From Anaerolineae bacterium (GTDB lineage: Bacteria > Chloroflexota > Anaerolineae > Aggregatilineales > UBA2796), in assembly GCA_019637555.1 (NCBI GenBank), contig JAHBVK010000054.1, forward strand, positions 1-40,615: a DNA stretch of 40,615 nt, read 5' to 3'. The translations under genes and the position numbers were made by a program. The first letter of the stretch is position 1. Every line of letters begins with the position of its first letter. A model generated the notes under the pieces. It saw only the letters and a list, made by a program, of their open reading frames with translations. It was not told the DNA's origin and did no database searches. Of this stretch, positions 15,836 to 24,340 are shown one piece after another.

Positions 15836-16945
15836 TCAACGTCCGGCTTTTTCCAGCGTCTGCAAAGTCTGGATCGCGGCACGCTGCCACGTAAACTTCT
15901 TCACCTGCTCATTGCCGCGCTGAATCAAGGTGCGGCGCAGCGACTCATCGCTGACAAGGCGGTGCATCCCGTCGGCAATGGCGTTGACATCCAGCGGATC
16001 AACGAGGATGGCGGCGTCTCCGGCGAGTTCGGGCAGCGAGGAAGTGTTAGAGCAGAGCACCGGCGAGCCGCAGCGCATCGCTTCCAGCACTGGAAAGCCG
16101 AAACCCTCATACAACGAGGGGAAGCAAAAGCCGAGCGATCCCGTGTACAACCCCGCCACATCGTCATCTTCGACATAGCCCGTGAAGTGGATGCGCGGTT
16201 TGGCGGATTCGGGCAGCTTGCTGAGTACATCATCGACCAGCCAACCGCGCTTGCCCGCCAGCACCAGATGCAGTGATTCATCGGCACCGCCGCCATTTGC
16301 CAGATACTGCGCGAAGGCTTCCGCCAGCCGCACGATGTTCTTGCGCGGTTGCAGCGTCCCCAAGAAGAACAGATAGCGTTCCGGCAAGCGATATTTGCGG
16401 CGCACGGCGGCGATCCGTGCGGGTGTAGCGGGCTGTAATGCCTCCACGCCCGGATAGACGACATCGATCTTCTGATCGTCGGTGCCGTACTCGCCCATCA
16501 GATCGCGCATGGTGGCGACGGAATCGGTAATCACGCGGGTGGCGCGGCGGGCGCTATAGCGGGTGGTGCGATCCAGATAGGCGCGCTGTGGGCGGGGATG
16601 CGCTTCAGGAAAGAAGCGATAGCCGAGATCGTGAACGGTGACCACTGCGCGTCCGGGAAAGTAGAAGGGCAGCGTGTGCGAAGGCACGAAGGTGACGGTT
16701 GGACGTTCGCGCCACAGTTCCCGCGCGAAGCCGATGTGCGTCCACAGACGCGGCGTGGTGATCAGCTTGCGCTGCACATTGGGATAGGTGTTAAACAGAT
16801 TCGGATGCGGCTTGTCACGGAAGTACAAGGTGATACGGTGCGCAGGTCGCAGGTCGATCAGCGCGCGGATCAGTTGCAGCGCATAGTTTTCTGTCCCCGT
16901 GCGGGCGGCAACGGTGGTACGGCTGGCATCAATAGCGATATGCAT
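15836..16945 (-). CDS. Glycosyltransferase family 4 (glycogen-synthase-like fold)
   Basis: 369 residues, a GT-B enzyme. An N-terminal Ile-Asp-Ala-Ser-Arg ... Gly-Thr-Glu-Asn-Tyr is typical of GT4 mannosyl/rhamnosyltransferases. The donor half has Phe-Leu-Gly-Thr-Leu-Gln-Pro-Arg-Lys-Asn, Gly-Tyr-Val, and the E-x7-E motif in Pro-Ser-Leu-Tyr-Glu-Gly-Phe-Gly-Phe-Pro-Val-Leu-Glu-Ala-Met. Retaining chemistry is expected. It lies 26 bases after the upstream membrane-protein gene and directly before the GT9-GT26 fusion, so the four genes probably build one surface polysaccharide or glycolipid. Donor and acceptor are not predictable here. The ribosome site is weak. Confidence 0.9.
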   Translation of the reverse strand: MHIAIDASRTTVAARTGTENYALQLIRALIDLRPAHRITLYFRDKPHPNLFNTYPNVQRKLITTPRLWTHIGFARELWRERPTVTFVPSHTLPFYFPGRAVVTVHDLGYRFFPEAHPRPQRAYLDRTTRYSARRATRVITDSVATMRDLMGEYGTDDQKIDVVYPGVEALQPATPARIAAVRRKYRLPERYLFFLGTLQPRKNIVRLAEAFAQYLANGGGADESLHLVLAGKRGWLVDDVLSKLPESAKPRIHFTGYVEDDDVAGLYTGSLGFCFPSLYEGFGFPVLEAMRCGSPVLCSNTSSLPELAGDAAILVDPLDVNAIADGMHRLVSDESLRRTLIQRGNEQVKKFTWQRAAIQTLQTLEKAGR

Positions 16946-16971
16946 GGCTTAATTATTGGCAATAACGACGG

Positions 16972-17706
16972 TCAACGTACTCTGCTCCGAAAGGCGGAAG
17001 GCAGAAAGATGACCGCAAATACGATTAGCAGCAGGGGCCAGTACTGGGCGACGGCGGTGATCACATCAGCGGTGATGTTGCCTGTGGTGAACATCAGCAC
17101 CACGACGCCCACAATGATCAGCGCAAGCGCGGGCAGCACAATGCCGCGTTCGCGCACAAACAGCAGCATCAATAGCAGCGCCACACCCACCGCGCAAATG
17201 GCAAGGGGCCATGTGGTAGTCAGGTCGAGTGCACCGAGGATGCCCGCTGCTGCCAGCGCCATCCACAACAGCAAGACCATACCGATAAGAAAGACGCCGA
17301 TCTCGCGTCGTCCGTTGATCAGGAAGCGAAAGAGCAAGCCGAGCGAGAGCGATCCGACTGCCGCCCCCAGCGCCGTCGTGGTGGTGAGTAGTTGACTCTC
17401 GGGCGTCAGCAGGTGGATCAAAAAGAGCACACCGAGTCCGATCAGCAGCAGCGCGGGCAGCGCCATGCTGAACTGCGAACGCCGCTGAACGCGGTACTGC
17501 ATCACCCGCGAGGGACGGGCAATGTCGGCATCGGCGTCGGCATCGTCAGGCTGCGGCACGATCTCGGCGGGTATTTCGCTAACGGCACTGTCTATAGTGT
17601 CGGCGCTTTCCGCCAGCAGCGAGGTTGCCCGCAGTTCGGAGATCAGCGTTTCGCTATCGCTGTTATCGAGATTGTCGATGTTGCTGTCGCTATCGGAATC
17701 AGTCAT
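16972..17706 (-). CDS. Multi-spanning membrane protein of unknown function
   Basis: 244 residues. The first ~75 are acidic (many Asp, Ser and Glu) and probably cytoplasmic; the rest has about six hydrophobic segments with short Arg-containing turns. The final pairs resemble the LiaF/DUF5668-type transmembrane region by composition only. GGAAAG precedes the ATG. It is the first gene of the minus-strand glycosyltransferase operon, 26 bases before the GT4 gene, so a role in envelope biology is plausible, but I do not recognise the family. Confidence 0.72.
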   Translation of the reverse strand: MTDSDSDSNIDNLDNSDSETLISELRATSLLAESADTIDSAVSEIPAEIVPQPDDADADADIARPSRVMQYRVQRRSQFSMALPALLLIGLGVLFLIHLLTPESQLLTTTTALGAAVGSLSLGLLFRFLINGRREIGVFLIGMVLLLWMALAAAGILGALDLTTTWPLAICAVGVALLLMLLFVRERGIVLPALALIIVGVVVLMFTTGNITADVITAVAQYWPLLLIVFAVIFLPSAFRSRVR

Positions 17707-17973
17707 GTTCTTTCCATTCGTAGATGGATCGACATTCTAGCAGCAGTATACGGCTTCAACAACGGATCGATGCGCGGGTCACAGGATTCAAACTTTCGGC
17801 ACCCAAATCGCGATCCCCGCACTGCTTGGATGCAGGGTAGGAAGTGGGCTAGTACACGGTTTTTGGTTTAGGAAAGGTTTGTATGGCAACAATATTGGTT
17901 TGAATCCGTCGTGCGCTGTGTAATCTCGCCACGAATTCAGGCATTGATCAGGTCACTCGATACTGACTGCTTC

Positions 17974-18516
17974 CTATGGGTGGTAGATCAGCATCACCGC
18001 GCCCGACTGGAACTGCCGCGAGGTTTTAAGCGTAAGTTCAGTCTTTTGTGGCAAACCCGTGAACAGCGCTGTGCCTGCCCCGAAGACTACCGGATTGACG
18101 ATGATCTGGAATTCATCGATCAGCTTGTGGTGCATCAAACTGACGCACAGTTGGTTGCTGCCGAAGATGCCAATCGTGCTGCCGGATGAGGTTTTCAACT
18201 GCTGCACCGCCGCGATCACGTCGCCACTAAGCACGGTGACGTTATCCCACTCAGGATCGAAAGGCTGATGGCTGGCGACATATTTGGGTGTAGCGTTCAT
18301 GAAGGCGGCAATTTGGGGAGCCATCTGCTGCGCTTCCGGCGTACGCCAGAACTTCATCATCTCGTAGGTGCGATGTCCGAACAGCAGTCCATCGACCTCG
18401 CCGCCAGCGCCAGCCGAAAACGCCTCAAAATCCGATTTGAAACCGGAAATATCGTGCTCCGACGCTTCAAAGAAGCCATCCAAGCTCACATTCATCAGCA
18501 AAAAGATTTTACGCAT
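17974..18516 (-). CDS. Dihydrofolate reductase/RibD C-terminal family protein
   Basis: 180 residues of the DHFR-like RibD_C family. Features are Met-Asn-Val-Ser-Leu-Asp-Gly-Phe-Phe at the start, a Gly-Arg-type nucleotide loop here reading Gly-His-Arg-Thr-Tyr-Glu-Met-Met, Ile-Gly-Ile-Phe-Gly-Ser-Asn-Gln-Leu in place of the common Gly-Gly motif, and a final Pro-Val-Val-Phe-Gly-Ala-Gly. An NADPH-dependent reductase is expected; these standalone proteins are rarely true folate enzymes. GAGGAG precedes the ATG. It is transcribed alone, divergent from the LacI gene. Confidence 0.88.
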   Translation of the reverse strand: MRKIFLLMNVSLDGFFEASEHDISGFKSDFEAFSAGAGGEVDGLLFGHRTYEMMKFWRTPEAQQMAPQIAAFMNATPKYVASHQPFDPEWDNVTVLSGDVIAAVQQLKTSSGSTIGIFGSNQLCVSLMHHKLIDEFQIIVNPVVFGAGTALFTGLPQKTELTLKTSRQFQSGAVMLIYHP

Positions 18517-18608
18517 CGATACTCCTCACACTTCAACTTGAAATGGCAATCCAATAAACAATCGAACATATTTTCTAATTAATCAACAAATCCCGCCATA
18601 AATGCTGC

Positions 18609-18637
18609 TTGACAGCAAAATAGTTAAACGCTACACT
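18609..18637 (+). promoter_or_regulatory. Promoter of the first LacI gene/operon
   Basis: A perfect -35 box TTGACA (18609-18614) is followed after 17 bases by TACACT (18632-18637, 4 of 6). It lies 77 bases before the ATG and is overlapped and followed by two candidate operators. Confidence 0.6.
18623..18636. promoter_or_regulatory. Second, imperfect LacI operator over the -10 box
   Basis: GTTAAACGCTACAC matches the perfect site at 11 of 14 positions and overlaps the -10 box. The two centres are 29 bases apart, close to three helical turns, so cooperative binding is possible. Confidence 0.45.
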
Positions 18638-18651
18638 GTGCAATATGGATA

Positions 18652-18665
18652 GTTAAGCGCTTAAC
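18652..18665. promoter_or_regulatory. LacI-type operator, perfect palindrome
   Basis: GTTAAGCGCTTAAC is a perfect 14-base palindrome with a central CG, the form typical of LacI-family sites. It sits just after the predicted transcription start, about 50 bases before the regulator's own ATG, which suggests autoregulation and control of the operon behind it. Confidence 0.7.
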
Positions 18666-18713
18666 GAAATATCCTAGTACACAAGATTTTTTTGTAGACA
18701 AGCAGAGGCGACC

Positions 18714-19769
18714 ATGCCGACACTCAAAGAAGTAGCACAGCGCGCGAATGTCTCCACCGCTACGGTGTCCAAGGTGCTGTCGAACACTCCTTACGTCAGC
18801 GAGGCGACCCGCGAGCGAGTCCTCGAAGCTGTCGAAGAACTTGGCTACATCCCCAATCTGGCTGCCCGCGCGCTCTCCAAAGGACGGACTTACGTCGTCG
18901 GCGTGATCTATCCCTATCACTACACCGTATTCAGCGATCCACTACTGCTCGCCGTGATCGAGGGAATCGAATCCGTGTGTACCGAGCGCGGTTACAACAT
19001 GCTGATCAGCACACCGCGTATTCCGGTCAGCGACGCTGAACCATTTCAACGCCTGATACGCAGCGGCTATCTGGATGGGGCAGTAGTATTTGAGACTTTG
19101 CCTAAAGAATTGGTCAGCGCCCCGCTGCACCAGTTTGGCTATCCGTGGGTCGCCATCGGATATCACGCAGCACTAGGACAGAGCAACATCATCCGCCCTG
19201 ATGACGAGGGTGGCGCCAAATCAATCGCCCGCCACCTGATCTCGCTGGGACATCGGCAGTTCGGGATCATCGGCGTTGATCCCGGTGACCACTCCGCAGC
19301 CGAACCGCGCCTAGCAGGCTATCGCGCTGCTTTCGAGGAAGCTGGTTTGGATTTCAATGCGGTGCCGCATGTCTATGGCAATTTCACAGGCAATAGTGGT
19401 TATCAGGGCGCACAGGCGCTGCTCAATCTGCAACCGCGTCCGACTGCGCTGCTGTGCATGAATGATCGTATGGCGATTGGTGCGATCCAGTGGGCGCAAG
19501 AGGCTGGCTTGCGCATTCCTGATGACTTGAGCGTGGTCGGCTTTGATGACATCTCGGACGCACAGCACTCGCATCCGCCGATGACGACGGTACGCCAACC
19601 CGCAGGCGAGATCGGCGCGAAAGCCGCCACCCTGCTCTTCGATCTGATCAGCCAGCAGCACGGCGACAGCCAGCGTTCCAAGCAGCCACAAAATTACCCG
19701 CAAGGATCAACACCGATCATTTTTCCAACCGAACTGGTCATCCGCGAATCCAGTGGTCAGGTGAAGTAG
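18714..19769 (+). CDS. LacI-family transcriptional regulator (GH31 sugar operon)
   Basis: 351 residues. The helix-turn-helix lies at about 4-23 (Leu-Lys-Glu-Val-Ala-Gln-Arg-Ala-Asn-Val-Ser-Thr-Ala-Thr-Val-Ser-Lys-Val-Leu), followed by a hinge with Tyr-Ile-Pro-Asn-Leu-Ala-Ala-Arg-Ala-Leu. A periplasmic-binding-protein-like sugar domain fills the rest, with Ala-Leu-Leu-Cys-Met-Asn-Asp-Arg-Met-Ala and Val-Val-Gly-Phe-Asp-Asp. It should bind a sugar effector and the palindromes at 18623-18665. The ATG has an AGAGG site. The binding-protein gene follows after 157 bases with no clear terminator, so the regulator may be part of the operon it controls. Confidence 0.93.
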   Translation: MPTLKEVAQRANVSTATVSKVLSNTPYVSEATRERVLEAVEELGYIPNLAARALSKGRTYVVGVIYPYHYTVFSDPLLLAVIEGIESVCTERGYNMLISTPRIPVSDAEPFQRLIRSGYLDGAVVFETLPKELVSAPLHQFGYPWVAIGYHAALGQSNIIRPDDEGGAKSIARHLISLGHRQFGIIGVDPGDHSAAEPRLAGYRAAFEEAGLDFNAVPHVYGNFTGNSGYQGAQALLNLQPRPTALLCMNDRMAIGAIQWAQEAGLRIPDDLSVVGFDDISDAQHSHPPMTTVRQPAGEIGAKAATLLFDLISQQHGDSQRSKQPQNYPQGSTPIIFPTELVIRESSGQVK

Positions 19770-19809
19770 AGAGCCTACGGATTGCTCCAAGTAAGCTGAA
19801 GGAGGTGAT

Positions 19810-19866
19810 GTGCCGGATAGTAAGCGTAAGTTTGCGATTGCATCGTTGTTGTCAACTTCTATTTAA
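19810..19866 (+). CDS. Possible 18-codon leader peptide with an exceptionally strong ribosome site
   Basis: AAGGAGGTGAT (19799-19809) is an 11-base match to the complement of the 16S rRNA 3' end, far better than the site of any full gene here. A GTG follows at once and opens an 18-residue frame (MPDSKRKFAIASLLSTSI) ending in TAA, about 60 bases before the binding-protein start. The spacing is short, the start is GTG and no conservation can be tested, so this is tentative. It may be a leader peptide or merely a chance sequence. Confidence 0.25.
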   Translation: MPDSKRKFAIASLLSTSI

Positions 19867-19926
19867 CCCATCGCAAGGTTGTGGGTGTAGCACCGCAGCA
19901 CACAAAGCAGGAGTCAAAGAAATCGT

Positions 19927-21213
19927 ATGTTTAACTTTAAGCGCACATTACGAATCGTGATGACGCTGGTCGTGGTCGCCGTCATGGTGGCGCCCGCACT
20001 CAGCGCCTCCGCACAGGCAGTGGAATTACGCTGGCGTACCCGTCCTGATAATCAGGCTGAAGCCGACGTGTACAAGGGGATCAGCGACGAGATTCAAGCG
20101 GATTGGAAAGATGTCAAGCTGACTTACGAGCCGGGCGGCACGGAGACAGCAGGTTATCAGGATACCTTGATCGCTGAGATCGAGGCTGGCACCGCGCCCG
20201 ATGTCTTCTGGATTCCCGGCACTGACGTTGCTCGCTTTGCCAACGCCGGATTGATCCTGAATCTGGCAGAGGCATCTGCTGCCGACGCCGAGTTCAAGAC
20301 GGAAGATTTCTACGCCGGACCGATGGCTGCGCTGACGACATCGCTCGATGACAAGCCCGCCCTGTGGGGTCTGCCGCGCGACGTTTCCGCCTTCGCCATC
20401 TACTACAACGCTGACCTGTTCGACGAAGCAGGCGTTGACTACCCCGCCGCTGGCTGGACGTGGGATCAATTCTACAAAGCCGCGGAAGCGATCAGCGGTC
20501 TTGGTGGCGACATCAAGGGCTTCGGCATGAATGCATGGTGGGCAAACTGGGGCTATTTCGTCAACAGCGCAGGCAGCCGCTTCTTCAGCGATGACAAGAA
20601 ATCCTGCGGTCTGAACAACGAAAAGACCGTCGAGGGCTTGACCTTCGCCCGCAGCCTGTTCGAGAACAATCTGGCGATCCCGTGGGGTACCGACTCCGAA
20701 CCGCCGTTCCTCGCTGGTAAGCTGGGCATGTTCCTGAATGGTCGTTGGGCAACCCCCGGCACAATCGCCAATGCCAAGTTCAAGTGGAACGTTGGTCCGC
20801 TGCCCAGCGGTCCCGCCGGTTCGGTGAACTGGCTGTTCTGGGGTGCCTATGTGGTCAATGCCAAGACCGCACATCCCGCTGAAGCATGGCAGTTGGTACG
20901 TCGTCTGACCAGCGCCGCCATTCAGGGTAAGGTGGCTGCATTGGGCGCGAACCTGCCCAGCCGCACCAGCGCCGAGGCAGTGGAAGCGTTCGAGAAGTCG
21001 CTGCCCGACAGCGGCGTCAATAACTCCGTGTTCAGCGACAGTCTGAAAGACCCCAACTTCGTGGTCGCAGAAACACCGCTGTTCTTCGGTGACTGGCCCG
21101 CCATCGATCAGGCGTATGGCACGGCTGCCTCTGATGTATTGAACGGCAAGCTGTCTCCGCAGGAATTCGCTGACACGATCTGCGGCAAGGTTGAGCAGTT
21201 CTTCACGAAGTAA
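19927..21213 (+). CDS. ABC transporter sugar-binding protein (family 1)
   Basis: 428 residues. The signal peptide ends near Ala-Ser-Ala-Gln-Ala; there is no lipobox Cys. The mature part has the MalE-like pattern of family 1 binding proteins: an early Leu-Arg-Trp-Arg-Thr-Arg strand, Ala-Gly-Thr-Ala-Pro-Asp-Val-Phe-Trp near residue 90, Tyr-Tyr-Asn-Ala-Asp-Leu-Phe near 160, and many exposed aromatic residues in the C-terminal lobe. It captures an oligosaccharide outside the membrane for the two permeases downstream. A GGAG lies 13 bases before the ATG, which is farther than usual. A 12-base-pair stem-loop follows before the next gene. The GH31 gene in the operon points to an alpha-linked glucoside or xyloside. 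Confidence 0.92.
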   Translation: MFNFKRTLRIVMTLVVVAVMVAPALSASAQAVELRWRTRPDNQAEADVYKGISDEIQADWKDVKLTYEPGGTETAGYQDTLIAEIEAGTAPDVFWIPGTDVARFANAGLILNLAEASAADAEFKTEDFYAGPMAALTTSLDDKPALWGLPRDVSAFAIYYNADLFDEAGVDYPAAGWTWDQFYKAAEAISGLGGDIKGFGMNAWWANWGYFVNSAGSRFFSDDKKSCGLNNEKTVEGLTFARSLFENNLAIPWGTDSEPPFLAGKLGMFLNGRWATPGTIANAKFKWNVGPLPSGPAGSVNWLFWGAYVVNAKTAHPAEAWQLVRRLTSAAIQGKVAALGANLPSRTSAEAVEAFEKSLPDSGVNNSVFSDSLKDPNFVVAETPLFFGDWPAIDQAYGTAASDVLNGKLSPQEFADTICGKVEQFFTK

Positions 21214-21268
21214 TTCTTACGACCTCACTCCGATCGTCGTAGCATCACTCTAGGGGAGTGGGGCAGCG

Positions 21269-21306
21269 CTAAAGTGCTTATTCCAGCGATGGGGTAAGCA
21301 CTTTAG
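21269..21306 (+). promoter_or_regulatory. Intercistronic stem-loop after the binding-protein gene
   Basis: CTAAAGTGCTTA (21269-21280) pairs perfectly with 21295-21306 across a 14-base loop. There is no T run after it, so it is more likely to be an mRNA-stabilising or partial-attenuation hairpin than a full terminator. Such hairpins commonly keep binding-protein mRNA more abundant than permease mRNA. Confidence 0.6.
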
Positions 21307-21369
21307 TTATCACCATACTTCCGTTCAGTGGATACGCTCGGTCACGCTCAGATCGGGAGATAGAAATTT

Positions 21370-23058
21370 ATGACTTCTCTTATTGAAGGAAGAAAAGTAA
21401 ACGCGCCGACAGGTTTGCCTATCGCTATCGTCGCTAACATCCTGTGGAATCTGGCGGTGGCGCTAGGCAGCGTGATCTTAGGGCTGACGATCCTCGGTAT
21501 GGAAGGCAACTTCTATGAACTGGGGCGACCTGTGCAGATGTTCGCGGGCGCGGTGGCGCTGATCCCCGCGCTGGCGGCAGCGATCAGCATTGTGCTGCTG
21601 CTGCAAAAGCATTACAACGGGCGTTACGTGGCGCTGATCATCGACTTCGGCACACTGGCGCTCTCGGTGATCGCGCTGCTGCATCTGTGGGGCGTATTCA
21701 TCGGTTTTGATGCCATCGCCCGCGCTCTATACGACAACGTGATCTGGCTGCTCGGTGTGCCGCTGGCATATTTTCTGTACTGGATCGCCGGACGTTTGAG
21801 TGATGATACGGGCATACGGCGCGTCCTCGAACAGATCGCTCTGCTAATCGGCATGGGATCGTTGATCCTGCTGTTGTTCTTCGGCGGCATCTTGAATGCA
21901 GTGGGTTACATCCTCAGCCGCTACAGCGATCCGCTGGTGATCCTGTTCACCGTTGTGCTCATCCTGTCGGCGGCGATGTTCGTAGCGATGCTGCGTTTGG
22001 GCAGCTATTTCCACGAAACCCCAACGCAGAGCGAAGCATGGCAAGGCTGGTTGATGCTGTCGCCTAACATCATCGGCTTTCTGTTGTTCTTCGCGGGTCC
22101 GCTGCTGCTGTCGTTCTACCTCAGCTTTACCAATGATACGGTCGGCAGAGTCCCGGAGATCATCGGGCTGCGCAATTATGGCGAGATCATTTCGCTGCAG
22201 GTGAAAACGCAAACCGATCTGACGCTGAACCCACAGAACGCGCTGGACGGCAATTACGAACTGTTGGCGGACTTCACCATCGGCAGCACACGCTACGTGC
22301 TCGGCGCACGGGACAAGTTATTCTGGTACAGCTTGCGCAATACCTTCTTGTACTGTCTGCTATTGCTGCCGCTGAGTGTGCTGCCCGCACTGCTGCTGTC
22401 GCTGATCCTGAATTCGCAGCTGCCCGGCATGAAGATCTACCGCGCGGCATACTTTTTACCATCAGTGGCGGCGGTGGTCGGCACGGCACTGATCTGGCGC
22501 TGGCTCTACGATCCGGTGATCGGCTTCATCAATTACGGCGTCGGCGGTATCGTGACGTGGCTGAACAGTTCCTTCGGCATGAGCCTCGCTGATCCCAAGA
22601 TCGAATGGCTGACCAACGAAGGCACGGTGCTGCTGGCGCTGGTGTTAATGGGCGCGTGGCAGGTGATCGGCTTCAACACAGTGCTGTTCCTCGCGGGCTT
22701 GCAGCAAGTGCCCAAGATTTTGTATGAGGCGGCTTACGTCGATGGCGCGGGGACGTGGAAGCGATTCCGCTTCGTGACACTGCCGCTGCTGGCACCGACC
22801 ACCTTTTTCGTGCTGATCACCACGATCATCACGGGGTTGCAGGTGTTCAACGAGCCATATGCCTTGATCTTCCAGCGCCCGATGCCGCTGAATGCGACGA
22901 CAGCAGTGTATTACCTGTACAATCGCGGCTTTTTCCGCTTCGAGTTCGGCTACGCTTCAGCGGTAGCGTGGCTGTTATTCGCGGTGATCTTCACCGTGAC
23001 GCTGATCCAATTCCGTGTGCAGCAGCGTAGTGGCTTCGACGCCTATTCGGGAGGGTGA
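21370..23058 (+). CDS. ABC sugar permease (MalF type) with a long membrane N-terminal extension
   Basis: 562 residues, against about 290-320 for most such permeases. The canonical core starts near residue 223 (Trp-Gln-Gly-Trp-Leu-Met-Leu-Ser-Pro) and contains the EAA loop Glu-Ala-Ala-Tyr-Val-Asp-Gly-Ala-Gly-Thr-Trp-Lys-Arg-Phe that docks the ATPase. Before it lie about 220 residues with five or six extra membrane segments. A loop of about 75 residues after the first core helix (around 258-335) resembles the periplasmic P2 loop of MalF in position. GGGAGA precedes the ATG. The companion permease begins five bases after the stop. No ATPase gene is nearby. Confidence 0.9.
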   Translation: MTSLIEGRKVNAPTGLPIAIVANILWNLAVALGSVILGLTILGMEGNFYELGRPVQMFAGAVALIPALAAAISIVLLLQKHYNGRYVALIIDFGTLALSVIALLHLWGVFIGFDAIARALYDNVIWLLGVPLAYFLYWIAGRLSDDTGIRRVLEQIALLIGMGSLILLLFFGGILNAVGYILSRYSDPLVILFTVVLILSAAMFVAMLRLGSYFHETPTQSEAWQGWLMLSPNIIGFLLFFAGPLLLSFYLSFTNDTVGRVPEIIGLRNYGEIISLQVKTQTDLTLNPQNALDGNYELLADFTIGSTRYVLGARDKLFWYSLRNTFLYCLLLLPLSVLPALLLSLILNSQLPGMKIYRAAYFLPSVAAVVGTALIWRWLYDPVIGFINYGVGGIVTWLNSSFGMSLADPKIEWLTNEGTVLLALVLMGAWQVIGFNTVLFLAGLQQVPKILYEAAYVDGAGTWKRFRFVTLPLLAPTTFFVLITTIITGLQVFNEPYALIFQRPMPLNATTAVYYLYNRGFFRFEFGYASAVAWLLFAVIFTVTLIQFRVQQRSGFDAYSGG

Positions 23059-23062
23059 GATC

Positions 23063-24325
23063 ATGAGTGATGTTGTCAAACGTGATGCCGGATGGTATCT
23101 GACGCGGTTTTTGCTCTACGCACTGCTGACGGGCTTCGGCTTCCTGATGCTGTTCCCGTTCCTGTACATGCTGTTCACGTCATTCAAACTGTCCACCGAT
23201 GTATTCCACTACCCGCCGCGCCTGCTGCCCTACAGCCCGATCACGGTGGATTACAACGGCAGCCAAGCGCCAGAATACAGCTTTCAGATCGACGGTCAGG
23301 AGCGCAAACTGGTGCCCAATGGCGAGAAAATGCGCTTCGGCTTTTTCACCTCCCGCGAACTGATCAACGCCGACGATCCGCGCAGCAGCGAGATCGTCAT
23401 CCGCGCGCAGATCGAAGATGAGGTGGACGCCAAAGCGACGGGCGAGAAGGTGATCGTCAACAACGCCAAGGGCGAACCGCAGAGTTTTGACGAATACGAG
23501 GTGATCATCAATGGCGAGGCGATGAAGCTGCTGCTGGCGTATCGCGGTTCGCTGGATGTTTTCGTTGATCCCAACGATGCGAGCTTCAAGTATTACGCCG
23601 TACTGCGCACGGCTCAGGCTTCGGAAGAAGTCCAGTTTCAGGTGGATAACTACAGCACGGTGTTAGGACGCAATCCCGCTGTACCACTGTCGCTGGATCA
23701 TTCCTTCGTGAATACGGTAGTGGTGACCACCGGTGTCGTGATCGGGCAGTTGATCACCTCCATCTTCGGCGGCTATGCTTTTTCGCGCGTAAAGTTTCGC
23801 GGACGTGACGCACTGTTCGTGGCGTATCTCGGCTCGATCATGATCCCGTTCGTGGTGCTAATCATCCCCATGTACCGCTTGATGGTAGCAATCGGCTGGC
23901 AGAATCGGCTGGTCTCGCTGGTGGTGCCGTGGATCTTCACCGCGTATGGCACGTTCTTGATGCGGCAGTTCTTTATGGGCATCCCCAAAGAGCTAGAGGA
24001 AGCCGCCCTGATGGACGGCGTGAGTCGCTTCGGCATCCTGTGGCGCATCTTCGTGCCCCTGAGCACGCCTGCTATCGCCACGTTGACGATCTTCTCTTTC
24101 CTCTATGCGTGGAATAGCTTCCTATGGCCCCTGCTGATCATCGGGGAGGGCAACGAGGCTAACCATGTACTCACGCTGTCGCTGATCCGGCTGAGTAACG
24201 CCTTTAACGATCAGCCGAATCTGGTGCTGACGGGCGCGGCGGTGGCGATCATCCCGCCGATCCTGATCTTCGTTCTGGCGCAGCGCTACTTCATCGAAGG
24301 GGTGGCAGCATCGGGCATGAAGTAA
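23063..24325 (+). CDS. ABC sugar permease (MalG type) with a large extracytoplasmic insert
   Basis: 420 residues from the ATG at 23063, which has GGGAGGGTGAG just upstream; the open frame reaches back to 23015, inside the previous gene, but that start has no support. MalG proteins are usually about 280 residues. The extra ~135 residues (about 56-191) lie between the first and second membrane helices, hence outside the membrane, and look like beta-strand-rich soluble sequence (for example Glu-Tyr-Glu-Val-Ile-Ile-Asn-Gly-Glu). The EAA loop is Glu-Glu-Ala-Ala-Leu-Met-Asp-Gly-Val-Ser-Arg-Phe-Gly. It pairs with the MalF-type permease before it. Confidence 0.9.
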   Translation: MSDVVKRDAGWYLTRFLLYALLTGFGFLMLFPFLYMLFTSFKLSTDVFHYPPRLLPYSPITVDYNGSQAPEYSFQIDGQERKLVPNGEKMRFGFFTSRELINADDPRSSEIVIRAQIEDEVDAKATGEKVIVNNAKGEPQSFDEYEVIINGEAMKLLLAYRGSLDVFVDPNDASFKYYAVLRTAQASEEVQFQVDNYSTVLGRNPAVPLSLDHSFVNTVVVTTGVVIGQLITSIFGGYAFSRVKFRGRDALFVAYLGSIMIPFVVLIIPMYRLMVAIGWQNRLVSLVVPWIFTAYGTFLMRQFFMGIPKELEEAALMDGVSRFGILWRIFVPLSTPAIATLTIFSFLYAWNSFLWPLLIIGEGNEANHVLTLSLIRLSNAFNDQPNLVLTGAAVAIIPPILIFVLAQRYFIEGVAASGMK

Positions 24326-24340
24326 GAGCAAGCAACCTGT

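Noticed and set aside
17770..17930. tRNA-like T-arm sequences (AGTTTGAATCC on the minus strand, GGTTTGAATCC on the plus strand)
   Set aside because: The flanking bases do not form a five-base-pair T stem, and no acceptor or anticodon arm fits at the right distance.
19815..19835. Possible third copy of the first LacI operator before the binding-protein gene
   Set aside because: Only the central AAGCG matches; symmetry and the outer bases are missing.
19808..19951. Alternative 47-codon frame from the ATG at 19808
   Set aside because: Only two bases separate the ribosome site from this ATG, the frame runs into the binding-protein gene and its Cys-rich product resembles no known family.
21220..21265. 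Possible truncated copy of the CCTCACCC-type element after the first binding-protein gene
   Set aside because: Only an 11-base stretch (GGAGTGGGGCA) is shared with the element at 8035-8129, too little to call.
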